Shown here: positions 52,198-60,228 of the stretch, one piece after another
How the letters are laid out: each line of letters starts with the position of its first letter
How positions within the stretch are numbered: the first letter of the stretch is position 1
Assembly: GCF_039729145.1 (NCBI RefSeq)
Contig: NZ_CP155793.1
Span: 3,348,001 to 3,412,000 of the forward strand
DNA: 64,000 bases
Direction: 5' to 3'
Origin: Microbacterium sp. SY138
GTDB taxonomy: Bacteria > Actinomycetota > Actinomycetes > Actinomycetales > Microbacteriaceae
Translations under genes and position numbers: made by a program
Notes under the pieces: model-generated
Seen by the model: the letters and a program-made list of their open reading frames with translations, nothing else
Told to the model about the DNA's origin: nothing
Database searches by the model: none

Positions 52198-53058
52198 ATG
52201 AAGTTCGCGCGGCTCGGCACCCCCGGGAATGAGATCCCCGTCCTCGTGGAGGGCGACCGATACCTCGACCTCCGCCCCGTAACATCCGATGTGAACGGCG
52301 ATTTCCTCGAGGGTGACTTCGTCGCCCGCGTCGTTGCCGCCCGCGATGCCGGAGACCTCCCCGAACTCGCGGGCGCCGCATCGCTGCGCGTCGGCGCCCC
52401 GATCGCCCGCCCGAGCGCCGTGATCTGCATCGGCATGAACTACGCGGCTCACGCCGCCGAGTCGGGGTCGGAGCCGCCCACCATCCCGATCCTCTTCCTC
52501 AAGACGCCGAACACGGTCGTGGGCCCGAACGATGCGGTCACGATCCCGCGCGGCAGCGAGAAGACCGACTGGGAGGTCGAGCTCGGCATCGTGATCGGCA
52601 CCCGCACCGCCTACCTCGACTCCCCCGACGAGTCGATGGCGCACGTGGCCGGCTTCGTCGCCGCGAACGACGTCTCCGAGCGCGACTTCCAGATGGCCGT
52701 CTCGGGCGGGCAGTGGTCGAAAGGCAAGATCGCGGCCGGCTTCAACCCCACCGGGCCCTGGCTCGTCACCCCCGACGAGGTGGATCACCACGCGCTCGGT
52801 CTTCGCAGCTTCGTGAACGGCGAGCCGCGGCAGGACTCGAACACGAGCGACATGATCTTCACCGTCGAGCACATCGTGCACCACCTCTCGCAGTACGTGA
52901 CGCTGGAGCCCGGTGACCTCATCCTCACCGGCACGCCGCAGGGCGTCGCCCTGTCGGGCAAGTACCCCTATCTCGCCGCGGGCGACGTGGTCGAGATCGA
53001 GATCGACGGCCTCGGCCGTCAACGGCAGGAGTTCGTGGCATGGGAGGCCCGGAAGTGA
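52198..53058 (+). CDS. Fumarylacetoacetate hydrolase family, probable 2,4-diketo-3-deoxy-L-fuconate hydrolase
   Basis: A 286-residue FAH-fold enzyme. The metal-binding acids are in TDWEVELGIVIGTRT (Glu, Glu) and GFVAANDVSERDFQ (Asp), with NPTGPWLVTPDE and ILTGTPQGVALSG typical of the family. In this operon it most likely cleaves the diketo acid to pyruvate and L-lactate, the last step of non-phosphorylating L-fucose degradation. A GGAGAAAC site precedes the ATG. It carries a second ACATCSGATGT operator within its 5' coding part. Confidence 0.88.
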   Translation: MKFARLGTPGNEIPVLVEGDRYLDLRPVTSDVNGDFLEGDFVARVVAARDAGDLPELAGAASLRVGAPIARPSAVICIGMNYAAHAAESGSEPPTIPILFLKTPNTVVGPNDAVTIPRGSEKTDWEVELGIVIGTRTAYLDSPDESMAHVAGFVAANDVSERDFQMAVSGGQWSKGKIAAGFNPTGPWLVTPDEVDHHALGLRSFVNGEPRQDSNTSDMIFTVEHIVHHLSQYVTLEPGDLILTGTPQGVALSGKYPYLAAGDVVEIEIDGLGRQRQEFVAWEARK

Positions 53059-53804
53059 GCGCATTGAACGGACTGGTGGCGATCGTCACCGGTGGAGCAT
53101 CAGGGATCGGCGCGGCGATCGCCCAGCGTCTGCACGCCGACGGAGCGAGCATCGCGCTCCTCGACCGGGACACCACGGCGGCCGACCCCGCCTTCGCCGC
53201 CTTCACAGCCGATGTCTCCGACCGCAAGAGTGTCGACGCGGCGGTGAGCGCCGTGGCCGAGCGGTTCGGGCGCATCGACATCGTCGTCAACAACGCCGGC
53301 ATCGGCGCCCAGGGCGACATCACCGCGAACGACGACGACGAGTGGGCGCGCGTGCTCTCGGTCAACGTCACGGGCATCGCCCGTGTCACCTCGGCAGCCC
53401 TCCCCTGGCTGCGGAAGTCTCCGTCCGCCGCGGTCTGCAACACGGCATCCATCGCCTCGACGACAGGGTTGCCGCAACGGGCGCTCTACAGCGCGTCGAA
53501 GGGAGCCGTCGCAGCCCTCACCCGCGCGATGGCCGCCGACCACCTGCGCGAGGGCATCCGTGTGAACGCGGTCAACCCCGGCACGGCCGACACCCCGTGG
53601 GTGGGCCGACTGCTCGATTCGGCAGCCGACCCCGCCGCCGAGCGCGCCGCCCTCGAAGCACGCCAGCCGCACGGACGCCTGGTCAGCCCCGACGAGGTCG
53701 CCGCTGCGGTCGCCTACCTCGTGAGCCCCGCAGCGGGATCGACCACAGGCACCTTCATCGAGGTCGACGGCGGTATGGCCCAGCTGCGCCTGCGCGCGGA
53801 GTAG
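53055..53804 (+). CDS. SDR oxidoreductase, probable 2-keto-3-deoxy-L-fuconate dehydrogenase
   Basis: A 249-residue classical short-chain dehydrogenase. The NAD motif is VTGGASGIGAAIAQRL, then NNAGIGAQGD; the catalytic Ser-Tyr-Lys are in ASIASTTGLPQRALYSASKG. The C-terminal TGTFIEVDGGMAQLRL is standard. It would oxidise the C4 hydroxyl of 2-keto-3-deoxy-L-fuconate before the hydrolase step. The start is GTG at 53055, overlapping the hydrolase stop (GTGA). Confidence 0.9.
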   Translation: MSALNGLVAIVTGGASGIGAAIAQRLHADGASIALLDRDTTAADPAFAAFTADVSDRKSVDAAVSAVAERFGRIDIVVNNAGIGAQGDITANDDDEWARVLSVNVTGIARVTSAALPWLRKSPSAAVCNTASIASTTGLPQRALYSASKGAVAALTRAMAADHLREGIRVNAVNPGTADTPWVGRLLDSAADPAAERAALEARQPHGRLVSPDEVAAAVAYLVSPAAGSTTGTFIEVDGGMAQLRLRAE

Positions 53805-53813
53805 CATCCGCCT

Positions 53814-53960
53814 GCGTTCCGGTCGCAGTTGACGCCGCCTCCGTCGCGCGAGGGCGGCAACAATTGCGACCGGAAGCGCAGAGAACGACGCCTGCGACCG
53901 GAACCGCAGAGACCGACGCCGGACGGCAGCAGCCGCGACCGGAACCACCGAGACCGACGC
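53814..53960. repeat. Intergenic hairpin plus tandem array (repeat family, copy 3)
   Basis: Arms from GCGTTCCGGTCGCA (53814) and TGCGACCGGAAGCGC (ending 53879) form a long stem that includes GCCGCC/GGCGGC and has a few mismatches. GCGACCGGAA then recurs near 53893 and 53936 with GCAGAGA or CCGAGA and GACGCC spacers. Same order and orientation as copies at 5161 and 36868. It lies between the convergent SDR and lactonase genes. Confidence 0.8.
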
Positions 53961-54935
53961 TCACCCGCGGTGACCGCGGAGCCAACCCCGGAGGCCCGAT
54001 CGCGGAGCAGCATCAGACGGGTTCTGCCGCGGCTGAGCGGTGCGATAGAACCGCTCGGCGTTGCCCCACAGGAGGGCGTCGAGGTCGTGGCCCCGCGACT
54101 CCGCCCACGCCACGACGGTGTCGGCCCAGCGCGACCGCGCGGTGGGCTGGTACGTCGCGGAGCCGTCCTCCGGCGTGTGCGGGTCGCCGGGCTCGGCGGG
54201 GCCGATGGCCGAGACCGGCCAGTCACTCCCCCACATCAGGCGCTCGATCCCGAAGGCATCCGCCGCCACGTCGAGGAACGGCTCCAGCTGCTCGGCGTTC
54301 CAGTCTCCGCCTGCCTCTCCCGGCAGGCCGGAGAGCTTGCAGAAGGTGTGCGGATGACGGGCTAGTTCGGCGAGGTCGCGAGCCCACTCCGCCGACGGCG
54401 GGAGCGGCGAGGCCGCCGTGCCGACGGCGGGCTTGCCGAGATGGTCGAGCACGATCCGCAGCTCCGGGATCGCACCGGCGAAACGGGCGATCTCCGGGAG
54501 CTGATCGGCGCGCACGCACGCGTCGAAGGTCAGATCGCGCGCGGCGACCTCACGCGCGCCGGTCACGAACGCGGCCGAGACGGCCAGTCCGTCCGGCTCG
54601 CCCTGCAGGTTGTGCCGCACTCCGACGACGAGGGGCTCGGCCATGAGCCCCTCCAGGTGCGCGACCGTGTCGGTTCCCCGGTCGAGACGGATGCCGGCGA
54701 CGATCCCGACGATGCCGAGCGCAGGCGCCAGCCCCGCGACCCACTGTACCTCGTCGAGGAAGTCGTCTTCGATGGTCTCCGCCTGCACGAACACCGATTT
54801 CTCCGGGTGCGCGGCGGACAGGCGGGCGAGCCCCAGCTCCCGGTCGGCGAACCGGTACGCCAGCGGCCCCTCGAGCCAGGTGTAGGTCAGCACCTCCGGA
54901 TCCCAGAGGTGCAGGTGTGAATCGAGAACGCGCAT
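53961..54935 (-). CDS. Amidohydrolase family, probable L-fuconolactone hydrolase
   Basis: A 324-residue amidohydrolase-2 (PF04909) protein. It has LDSHLHLWDPEVLTYTWL (the DxHxHxWDP start typical of L-fucono- and L-rhamnono-lactonases), GVRHNLQGEPD, IVLDHLGKPA and LMWGSDWPV (Asp). It opens the lactone formed by the aldo/keto reductase. The ATG at 54935 is followed by the conserved MRVLDSHLHLW. Divergent from the FadR-type regulator gene. Confidence 0.9.
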   Translation of the reverse strand: MRVLDSHLHLWDPEVLTYTWLEGPLAYRFADRELGLARLSAAHPEKSVFVQAETIEDDFLDEVQWVAGLAPALGIVGIVAGIRLDRGTDTVAHLEGLMAEPLVVGVRHNLQGEPDGLAVSAAFVTGAREVAARDLTFDACVRADQLPEIARFAGAIPELRIVLDHLGKPAVGTAASPLPPSAEWARDLAELARHPHTFCKLSGLPGEAGGDWNAEQLEPFLDVAADAFGIERLMWGSDWPVSAIGPAEPGDPHTPEDGSATYQPTARSRWADTVVAWAESRGHDLDALLWGNAERFYRTAQPRQNPSDAAPRSGLRGWLRGHRG

Positions 54936-54953
54936 GGCTCCATCCTGCCGGAG

Positions 54954-54975
54954 ACATCCGATCAATCGCTAGGAT
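54954..54975 (+). promoter_or_regulatory. Autoregulatory operator and -10 box of the FadR-type regulator
   Basis: GACATCCGATCAAT (from 54953) shares ACATCSGAT with sites at 47.0, 52.1 and 52.3 kb. TAGGAT (54970-54975) follows, ending 6 bp before the ATG. Bound protein would sit in the promoter spacer. Confidence 0.6.
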
Positions 54976-54981
54976 GACGCC

Positions 54982-55659
54982 ATGGCAGTCACCGACGAGG
55001 CGATCGAGAAGATCAAGGCGATGATCGTGGCGGGCGAGCTCGCCCCCGGCGATCGCCTTCCCCCCGAGAAGGAGCTGTCCGAGCGGCTCGGCCTCTCCCG
55101 CAGCTCGATGCGCGAGGCGGTCAAGGCGCTGGAGGTCATCCGGGTCCTCGACGTGCGACGCGGCGACGGCACCTACGTGACGAGCCTCGAACCGCATCTG
55201 CTGCTGGAGGCGATCGCGTTCGTCGTCGACATGCACGACGACGACTCGATGCTCGAGATCTTCGCGGTGCGCCGCATGCTGGAGTCGCAGGCGACAGGGC
55301 TGGCGGCCACCCTCGGCACGGAGGAGCAGATCGCCGAGCTGCAGGACGAGGTCGATTCGGTCGACGCGGCCGTGACCATCGAGTCTCTGGTCGACCACGA
55401 CATCCGGTTCCATCGCGAGATCGTCGCGATGTCCGGCAACGCGTACCTCGCGAGTCTGATCGAGCATCTGAGCAGCCAGACCGTGCGCGCCCGCGTGTGG
55501 CGCGGCCTCACCGAGGGCGGCGCGGTCGAGCGCACCCTGTCCGAGCACCGGGCCATCGCCGACGCGATCGCCCAGCACGACTCCGCCCTCGCGACCTCGC
55601 TCGCCACCGCGCATATCGCGGGCGTGGAGCGCTGGCTGCGCCAGGCCGCGGCGAGCTGA
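54982..55659 (+). CDS. GntR family regulator, FadR/FCD type (fucose genes)
   Basis: A 225-residue protein. The winged helix at residues 5-75 includes LPPEKELSERLGLSRSSMRE and VRRGDGTYV. A helical FCD domain follows, with metal-binding Asp/His in LVDHDIRFHREIVAMSGN and LSEHRAIADAIAQHD. It is surrounded by the fucose-pathway genes, and its probable operator occurs upstream of itself and of the fucD/hydrolase promoters. Probable repressor relieved by a pathway intermediate (inference). Confidence 0.9.
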   Translation: MAVTDEAIEKIKAMIVAGELAPGDRLPPEKELSERLGLSRSSMREAVKALEVIRVLDVRRGDGTYVTSLEPHLLLEAIAFVVDMHDDDSMLEIFAVRRMLESQATGLAATLGTEEQIAELQDEVDSVDAAVTIESLVDHDIRFHREIVAMSGNAYLASLIEHLSSQTVRARVWRGLTEGGAVERTLSEHRAIADAIAQHDSALATSLATAHIAGVERWLRQAAAS

Positions 55660-55687
55660 CCCGCCTGCGGACTTCAGCAGACCGCGC

Positions 55688-56350
55688 TCACGCCCCCAGG
55701 CGCACCATCGCGGCGTCGAACTCGGCGGCCGAGCTGTCGCTCACCTCATGGAAGAGCACCCGGTCGAGCACGTCCGGCGCAGCGGTGAAGTACGGCACTC
55801 CTGCAAGGCGCAGACCGGTGATGTCGTCCGGCGAGCGCAGCGATGCGGCGAGCACGTTCGAGTCGCTCCCCGCGCACACCTCCTGCATGCGGGCGATCGT
55901 CGCGTCGCCGTCGAGGCCCGCGTCGCGCATCCGTCCGAGGTATGGAGCGATGTACTGCGCACCGATCGAGGCGCACGCGAGGGCCTGCGCGACCGAGTAC
56001 ACGGCGGTGACCAGCACGGTGGCGCCGTCGCGCACGAGAGCGGATGCGGCGGCGAAGCCCGCCGCCGTGGCCGGGACCTTCACGGCCACGCGGTCGCCCA
56101 GTGCGCGGATGCCCTCGGCATTGCGGAGGAAGGACGCGGCGTCGCCGCCCCAGGTCTGGAAGAAGATCTCGCGCGCCCCCTCCGACTCCCACCGGGCGTA
56201 GAGCTCGGGGATCTCGGCGGCGGTGCGGCCTCCCCGTTCGAGGATGGTCGGGTTGGTGGTGACACCGTGCACCACGCCGGCGGCGAGCAGTCGGGAGACA
56301 CAGTCGACGTCGGCGCTGTCGACGTACAGGCGTGGCGCGATCGGGTTCAT
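55688..56350 (-). CDS. Transaldolase / fructose-6-phosphate aldolase family protein
   Basis: A 220-residue single-domain transaldolase-like TIM barrel of FSA length. The Schiff-base lysine is K91 in DRVAVKVPAT. RLYVDSADVDCVSRLLAAGV, GVTTNPTILERGG and AVYSVAQALACASIGAQYIA are family motifs. It would perform aldol cleavage or formation with a dihydroxyacetone-type donor. Divergent from the ribokinase operon, with shared operators between, so it belongs to the same regulon. Confidence 0.88.
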   Translation of the reverse strand: MNPIAPRLYVDSADVDCVSRLLAAGVVHGVTTNPTILERGGRTAAEIPELYARWESEGAREIFFQTWGGDAASFLRNAEGIRALGDRVAVKVPATAAGFAAASALVRDGATVLVTAVYSVAQALACASIGAQYIAPYLGRMRDAGLDGDATIARMQEVCAGSDSNVLAASLRSPDDITGLRLAGVPYFTAAPDVLDRVLFHEVSDSSAAEFDAAMVRLGA

Positions 56351-56369
56351 CAGGGTCTCCTCGCGGACA

Positions 56370-56409
56370 ACCTGTCGTTACAGGTGCGGTTTCGGCTAAT
56401 GTAATGACA
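56370..56409. promoter_or_regulatory. Operators between the transaldolase-like and ribokinase genes
   Basis: ACCTGTCGTTACAGGT (56370-56385) matches the 37.1 kb operators in 15 of 16 positions of the nearer one. TGTAATGACA (56400-56409) is a second, reversed core 27 bp away and is identical to the core at 47114. The spacing echoes the tandem layout at 37.1 kb. Confidence 0.8.
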
Positions 56410-56468
56410 GCCACCGCGGTCTGTCAAAGCGTCGGCTACGCCTGCCGTCGAGGAAGATCAGGAGCGAG

Positions 56469-57443
56469 ATGACCCCCGCACACCCCGAGGACCGTACCGG
56501 CGTCGTCATCGTCGGCAGCGTCACGGCCGATGTGACCACCTTCTCCGGGCGTCTGCCCGCCAGGGGCGAGACGATTCTCGGGGACGAGTTCACGCTCATG
56601 CTGGGCGGCAAGGGCGCGAACCAGGCTGTCGCCGCCGGGCGCTCCGGTGCGCGCACGAGCTTCGTCGGCTGCGTCGGAGACGACCTGTTCCACGACCTGG
56701 TCGTCGACGGGCTGACCGCGGCCGGAGTCGACCTCGCGCACCTGCGCACGGTCCCCGGCCCGACAGGCGTGGCGCACATCCGCGTCGACTCGTCGGCGCA
56801 GAACGACATCGTCATGGTTCCGCTCGCCAATGCCGCCCTCAGCGCCGCGCAGATCGACGAGGCGCTCGCAGCCCTCGCCCCCACGACCTCGGTGCTGCTC
56901 ACCCAGCTCGAGACGCCCTCCGCGCTCACCGCCCACATCACCGCGCGCGGTCGCGAGCACGGCATGACCGTGATCCTCGATCCCGCCCCGGCCGCCGAGC
57001 TCGACGCCGAGATCTGGCGGAGCATCGACATCGTCACCCCCAACGAGACCGAGGCGACGCTGATCAGCGGTATCGAGGTGACGGATGCCGCGTCGGCCGA
57101 GCAGGCCGGACGCTGGTTCCTCGCCCAGGGGGTCGGCGCCGCCGTGATCACCCTCGCGGGCCAGGGCTCGTGCGTCGTGACGGCCGAGGGCGCATCCGTG
57201 ATCCCGCCGTTCCCCGTGGATGCGGTCGACACGACCGCCGCGGGCGACGCCTACGCCGGCTATCTCGGCGCGGCGCTCGCGAGCGGCAGCACCCTGGCGG
57301 ATGCCGTGCGCCTGGCCACCGCGGCCGGCGCGCTGGCGGTCACGAAGCAGGGGGCATCGCCGAGCCTCCCCCACCGCGCCGATGTCGACGCGTTCCTGGC
57401 GGAGCGCAGCTCAGCGCACGCCCCCGCACCCGTCGCGAGCTGA
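56469..57443 (+). CDS. rbsK: Ribokinase (PfkB family)
   Basis: A 324-residue PfkB kinase. MLGGKGANQAVAAGRSGA is the sugar-binding signature near the N-terminus, and AVDTTAAGDAYAGYLGAAL carries the catalytic aspartate. The Ala-Ala-Gly-Asp form of the anion hole is normal for ribokinases. A GATCAGGAGCG site precedes the ATG. With rbsD next, it probably phosphorylates D-ribose or a related sugar; the flanking operators put it with the 37-42 kb operon. Confidence 0.9.
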   Translation: MTPAHPEDRTGVVIVGSVTADVTTFSGRLPARGETILGDEFTLMLGGKGANQAVAAGRSGARTSFVGCVGDDLFHDLVVDGLTAAGVDLAHLRTVPGPTGVAHIRVDSSAQNDIVMVPLANAALSAAQIDEALAALAPTTSVLLTQLETPSALTAHITARGREHGMTVILDPAPAAELDAEIWRSIDIVTPNETEATLISGIEVTDAASAEQAGRWFLAQGVGAAVITLAGQGSCVVTAEGASVIPPFPVDAVDTTAAGDAYAGYLGAALASGSTLADAVRLATAAGALAVTKQGASPSLPHRADVDAFLAERSSAHAPAPVAS

Positions 57444-57480
57444 ACCTGCGAACCGAGCATCCGGAGAACCGAGGAGACAC

Positions 57481-57885
57481 ATGCGCAAGACGGCCACCAC
57501 GATCAATCCCGCGCTGTCCCGCGTGATCAGCGAGACCGGGCACACCGATCTGATCGTCGTCACCGACGCAGGCCTGCCCATCCCCCCGGGATCCGAGCGC
57601 ATCGACCTGGCGTATCGCCCGGGGGCTCCGGCCTTCCTCGACGTGCTCGACACCGTGCTCGCCGAGCTGGTGGTCGAGGGGGCGACGGTCTCGACCGAGG
57701 TCGCCGAGAAGAGCCCGAAGGTGCTGGCCGCACTGCGCGAGCGGTTCGCCGGCATGGGGTTCGAGATCGACCTCGTGCCGCATGTGGAGTTCAAGAAGCT
57801 CAGTCACGGCGCACGGGCGTTCGTGCGGTCCGGCGAGTTCACCCCCTACGCGAACGTGATCCTGCACGCGGGGGTGGCGTACTGA
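57481..57885 (+). CDS. rbsD: D-ribose pyranase
   Basis: A 134-residue RbsD of standard length. SETGHTDLIVVTDAGLPIPP contains the active-site His and Asp; FKKLSHGARAFVRSGEFTPYANVIL is the conserved end. It converts beta-pyranose to furanose forms for the kinase encoded upstream. A GAGGAGAC site precedes the ATG. Its stop overlaps the next start (TGATG). Confidence 0.93.
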   Translation: MRKTATTINPALSRVISETGHTDLIVVTDAGLPIPPGSERIDLAYRPGAPAFLDVLDTVLAELVVEGATVSTEVAEKSPKVLAALRERFAGMGFEIDLVPHVEFKKLSHGARAFVRSGEFTPYANVILHAGVAY

Positions 57886-58697
57886 TGGCCATCGTCGACG
57901 ACGCGATCGACCGGCACTCCGCCGCGCCCATGTACGACCAGCTGCGCCAGCTGATCATCGACGGCATCGCCCGCGACGGTCTGCAGCCCGGCGACCCGCT
58001 GCCCGGCGAGCACCGCCTGTGCGAGCGCTACGGCATCTCGCGCACCGTCGTGCGCCAGGCGCTCGCCCAGCTGGAGCACGAGGGGCTCGTCGAACGGGTG
58101 AAGGGCAAGGGCACGTTCGTCTCCCGCCCCCGCACCAGCGAGAGCCTGGTGCACACGCTCGTCGGTCTGTACGACGACGTCGAGCGCCGCGGCGGACATG
58201 TGCACAGCGACGTACTGCGGCACGAGCAGACGACGGCTGACGAGGAGGTCGCACTCGCCCTGGAGATGCCGGTCGGATCCCCGGTCGTCGTGCTCGAGCG
58301 TCTGCGCCACGTCGACGGCGAACCGTGGTCGCTCTCGACGACCTGGATGCCGGAGGCCGTCGGATCCGTCACCCTCGGCGCCGACCTCTCCGAGGGATCG
58401 CTCTATCGACTGCTCGCCGACAACGACATCGTCGCGACGCACGGTGTGCGCTCGGCGGAGGCGACCGTGGCCACGCACGAGCAGGCTCAGCACCTGGGCG
58501 TGAGCGCCGGTTCGGCACTGCTGCGTCTACGCAGCGTCAGCCGCAGCGCCGACGGCACGCCCATCGAGTACTTCATCGCGTATCACCGCGGCGACCGTTC
58601 GCGTTTCGAGTTCCAGTTGCAGCAGGAGCAGTCTCAGGCATCGCTCCTGCACGTCGACGGCGACGGCGGGGCCTCCCCGGCCGGAACGGTCGGCTGA
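57885..58697 (+). CDS. GntR family regulator, HutC/UTRA type
   Basis: A 270-residue protein. The winged helix (about 8-80) includes PLPGEHRLCERYGISRTVVR and VKGKGTFV, followed by a UTRA effector domain (about 95-240) ending with GTPIEYFIAYHRGDRSRFEF. It ends the rbsK-rbsD operon, so it is likely regulated by the operators at 56370-56409 that it is proposed to bind. It is the only HutC-type GntR here and the best match to the ACCTGTCNTWACAGGT sites (inference). Confidence 0.92.
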   Translation: MAIVDDAIDRHSAAPMYDQLRQLIIDGIARDGLQPGDPLPGEHRLCERYGISRTVVRQALAQLEHEGLVERVKGKGTFVSRPRTSESLVHTLVGLYDDVERRGGHVHSDVLRHEQTTADEEVALALEMPVGSPVVVLERLRHVDGEPWSLSTTWMPEAVGSVTLGADLSEGSLYRLLADNDIVATHGVRSAEATVATHEQAQHLGVSAGSALLRLRSVSRSADGTPIEYFIAYHRGDRSRFEFQLQQEQSQASLLHVDGDGGASPAGTVG

Positions 58698-58728
58698 GGA
58701 GACCCTGTCGACGGTACCGCGCCGGGTG

Positions 58729-58734
58729 TACCTT
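58729..58734 (+). promoter_or_regulatory. -10 box of a leaderless promoter
   Basis: TACCTT ends 6 bp before the ATG at 58741. Confidence 0.5.
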
Positions 58735-58740
58735 CACCGC

Positions 58741-59097
58741 ATGATCACCGACGATCCCACCCTCACCGACCCCGACCACTACCGCACGCTCTGGGAGAAC
58801 GAGCACGTCCGCGTGCTCGACTACACCGATGAGCCCGGCGACAAGACGACGCCGCACGATCATCCGAACAGTGTTCTGGTCACCCTCAGCGGCTTCTCCC
58901 GCCGCCTCAGCCTGGGCGACCGCTCCTTCGACACCGTCCTCGCCGCGGGACAGGCCGTGTGGTTGCCCGCGCAGCGTCATTCCGGCGAGAACACCGGAAC
59001 GACGCCGACGCACACCATCCTCATCGAGCTCAAGGGCGATGCGGCAGGCGAGCCGACCTCCACCCACCTCGGCCCCGAGCGTCCCGCCGCCGCGTGA
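58741..59097 (+). CDS. Cupin domain protein
   Basis: A 118-residue single cupin. GDKTTPHDHPNSVLVTLSG holds the first metal-binding histidines, and LPAQRHSGENTG the last one. Such small cupins are of unknown function; they may bind a metal or a cytoplasmic sugar derivative. The ATG at 58741 is chosen because of the -10 box spacing; a GTG 15 bp upstream is possible. It is separated from the GntR gene by 43 bp. Confidence 0.8.
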   Translation: MITDDPTLTDPDHYRTLWENEHVRVLDYTDEPGDKTTPHDHPNSVLVTLSGFSRRLSLGDRSFDTVLAAGQAVWLPAQRHSGENTGTTPTHTILIELKGDAAGEPTSTHLGPERPAAA

Positions 59098-59126
59098 TCG
59101 ACCAGGGCGCCCGGCCGAGTGGCAGG

Positions 59127-59132
59127 TAGTGT
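59127..59132 (+). promoter_or_regulatory. -10 box of a leaderless or nearly leaderless promoter
   Basis: TAGTGT ends 7 bp before the ATG at 59140. A GAGGG follows it but is too close to the start to act well as a ribosome-binding site. Confidence 0.45.
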
Positions 59133-59139
59133 CGAGGGC

Positions 59140-60198
59140 ATGAGCGACTGGACCAGCACCGCGATCGCCCTGCTGGAAGCCGATGCCAACCGCAGCGCCG
59201 ACACGCACCTGCACCTCTTCCCGCTGCCGCCCGAGTGGGGCATCGACCTGTACCTCAAGGACGAGTCCGTGCACCCGACGGGCTCCCTCAAACACCGCCT
59301 CGCGCGTTCGCTGATCCTCTACGGCCTGGTCAACGGACGCATCCGCGAAGACACCACGCTCGTCGAGTCGTCGAGCGGATCGACCGCCGTGTCCGAGGCG
59401 TACTTCGCCCGCATGCTCGGGTTGCCGTTCATCACGGTCGTGCCCCGTTCGACCGTGCAGGAGAAGATCGACCTCATCGAGTTCTACGGCGGCACGTGCC
59501 ACTTCGTCGACCGTGCGGAGGACATGTCGCCCGAGGCCCAACGTCTGGCCTCCGACTGCACCGGCCACTACCTCGACCAGTTCACGTTCGCCGAGCGCGC
59601 GACCGACTGGCGCGGCAACAACAACATCGCCGAGAGCGTGTTCAGCCAGCTCGCTCAGGAGCGGCATCCGATCCCCACCTGGATCGTCACGGGTGCCGGA
59701 ACCGGCGGCACGAGTGCCACGTTCGGCCGGTACGTGAAGTATCGCCGACATGACACGAAGGTCGCGGTCGTCGACCCCGAGGGCTCGGCCTTCTACGACG
59801 GCTGGGCAGGGACCGTGGATCCGCCGGCCGGGCGCCCGAGCCGCATCGAGGGCATCGGCCGCCCCCGGGTCGAGGCCTCGTTCGTGCCGACCGTGATCGA
59901 CGAGATGATCCAGGTGCCGGATGCCGGGTCGATCGCCGCAATCCGCCTGCTGCGCGAGCGCACCCTGCACTGGGCCGGCGGCTCGACCGGCACCAACCTC
60001 TACGGTGCGTTCCAGCTCATCGCCCGGATGCGGGCCGAGGGCGAGACCGGCAGTGTCGTGACCCTGATCTGCGACAGCGGCGTCCGCTACGCCGGCACCT
60101 ACTACTCCGACGAGTGGGTCGCCGCCCAAGGCTGGGACCTCGCCCCGCACCGCGCGCGCCTCGATACGTTCCTGGAGTCCGGGGTCTGGGGGGACTGA
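59140..60198 (+). CDS. PLP-dependent cysteine synthase family protein
   Basis: A 352-residue fold-type-II PLP enzyme. The Schiff-base lysine is K51 in [13 protein letters not shown]. The substrate loop [20 protein letters not shown] replaces the usual SGNTG, and [16 protein letters not shown] is the phosphate-binding glycine loop. The C-terminal half carries an unusual long segment around [20 protein letters not shown]. It acts on cysteine, serine or related amino acids (beta-replacement or elimination); actinobacterial homologues are called cysteine synthase family or L-cysteine desulfhydrase Cds1. It is followed by the left 13-bp repeat. Confidence 0.85.
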   Translation: MSDWTSTAIALLEADANRSADTHLHLFPLPPEWGIDLYLKDESVHPTGSLKHRLARSLILYGLVNGRIREDTTLVESSSGSTAVSEAYFARMLGLPFITVVPRSTVQEKIDLIEFYGGTCHFVDRAEDMSPEAQRLASDCTGHYLDQFTFAERATDWRGNNNIAESVFSQLAQERHPIPTWIVTGAGTGGTSATFGRYVKYRRHDTKVAVVDPEGSAFYDGWAGTVDPPAGRPSRIEGIGRPRVEASFVPTVIDEMIQVPDAGSIAAIRLLRERTLHWAGGSTGTNLYGAFQLIARMRAEGETGSVVTLICDSGVRYAGTYYSDEWVAAQGWDLAPHRARLDTFLESGVWGD

Positions 60199-60228
60199 GG
60201 GCTGCGGGCTACGCTGGCCGCAGAGCCC
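60199..60228. terminator. Possible hairpin at the PLP gene / NTPase gene junction
   Basis: GGGCTGCGG (60199-60207) can pair with CCGCAGAGCCC (60218-60228), with a 2-nt bulge, around TACGCT. It could end transcription from both sides. It spans the left copy of the 13-bp repeat. Confidence 0.4.
60210..60222. repeat. 13-bp direct repeat, left copy
   Basis: TACGCTGGCCGCA is identical to 63759-63771. The two copies bracket the STAND NTPase gene. The right copy contains the -10 box and first base of the start codon of the ACT-domain gene. Confidence 0.9.
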
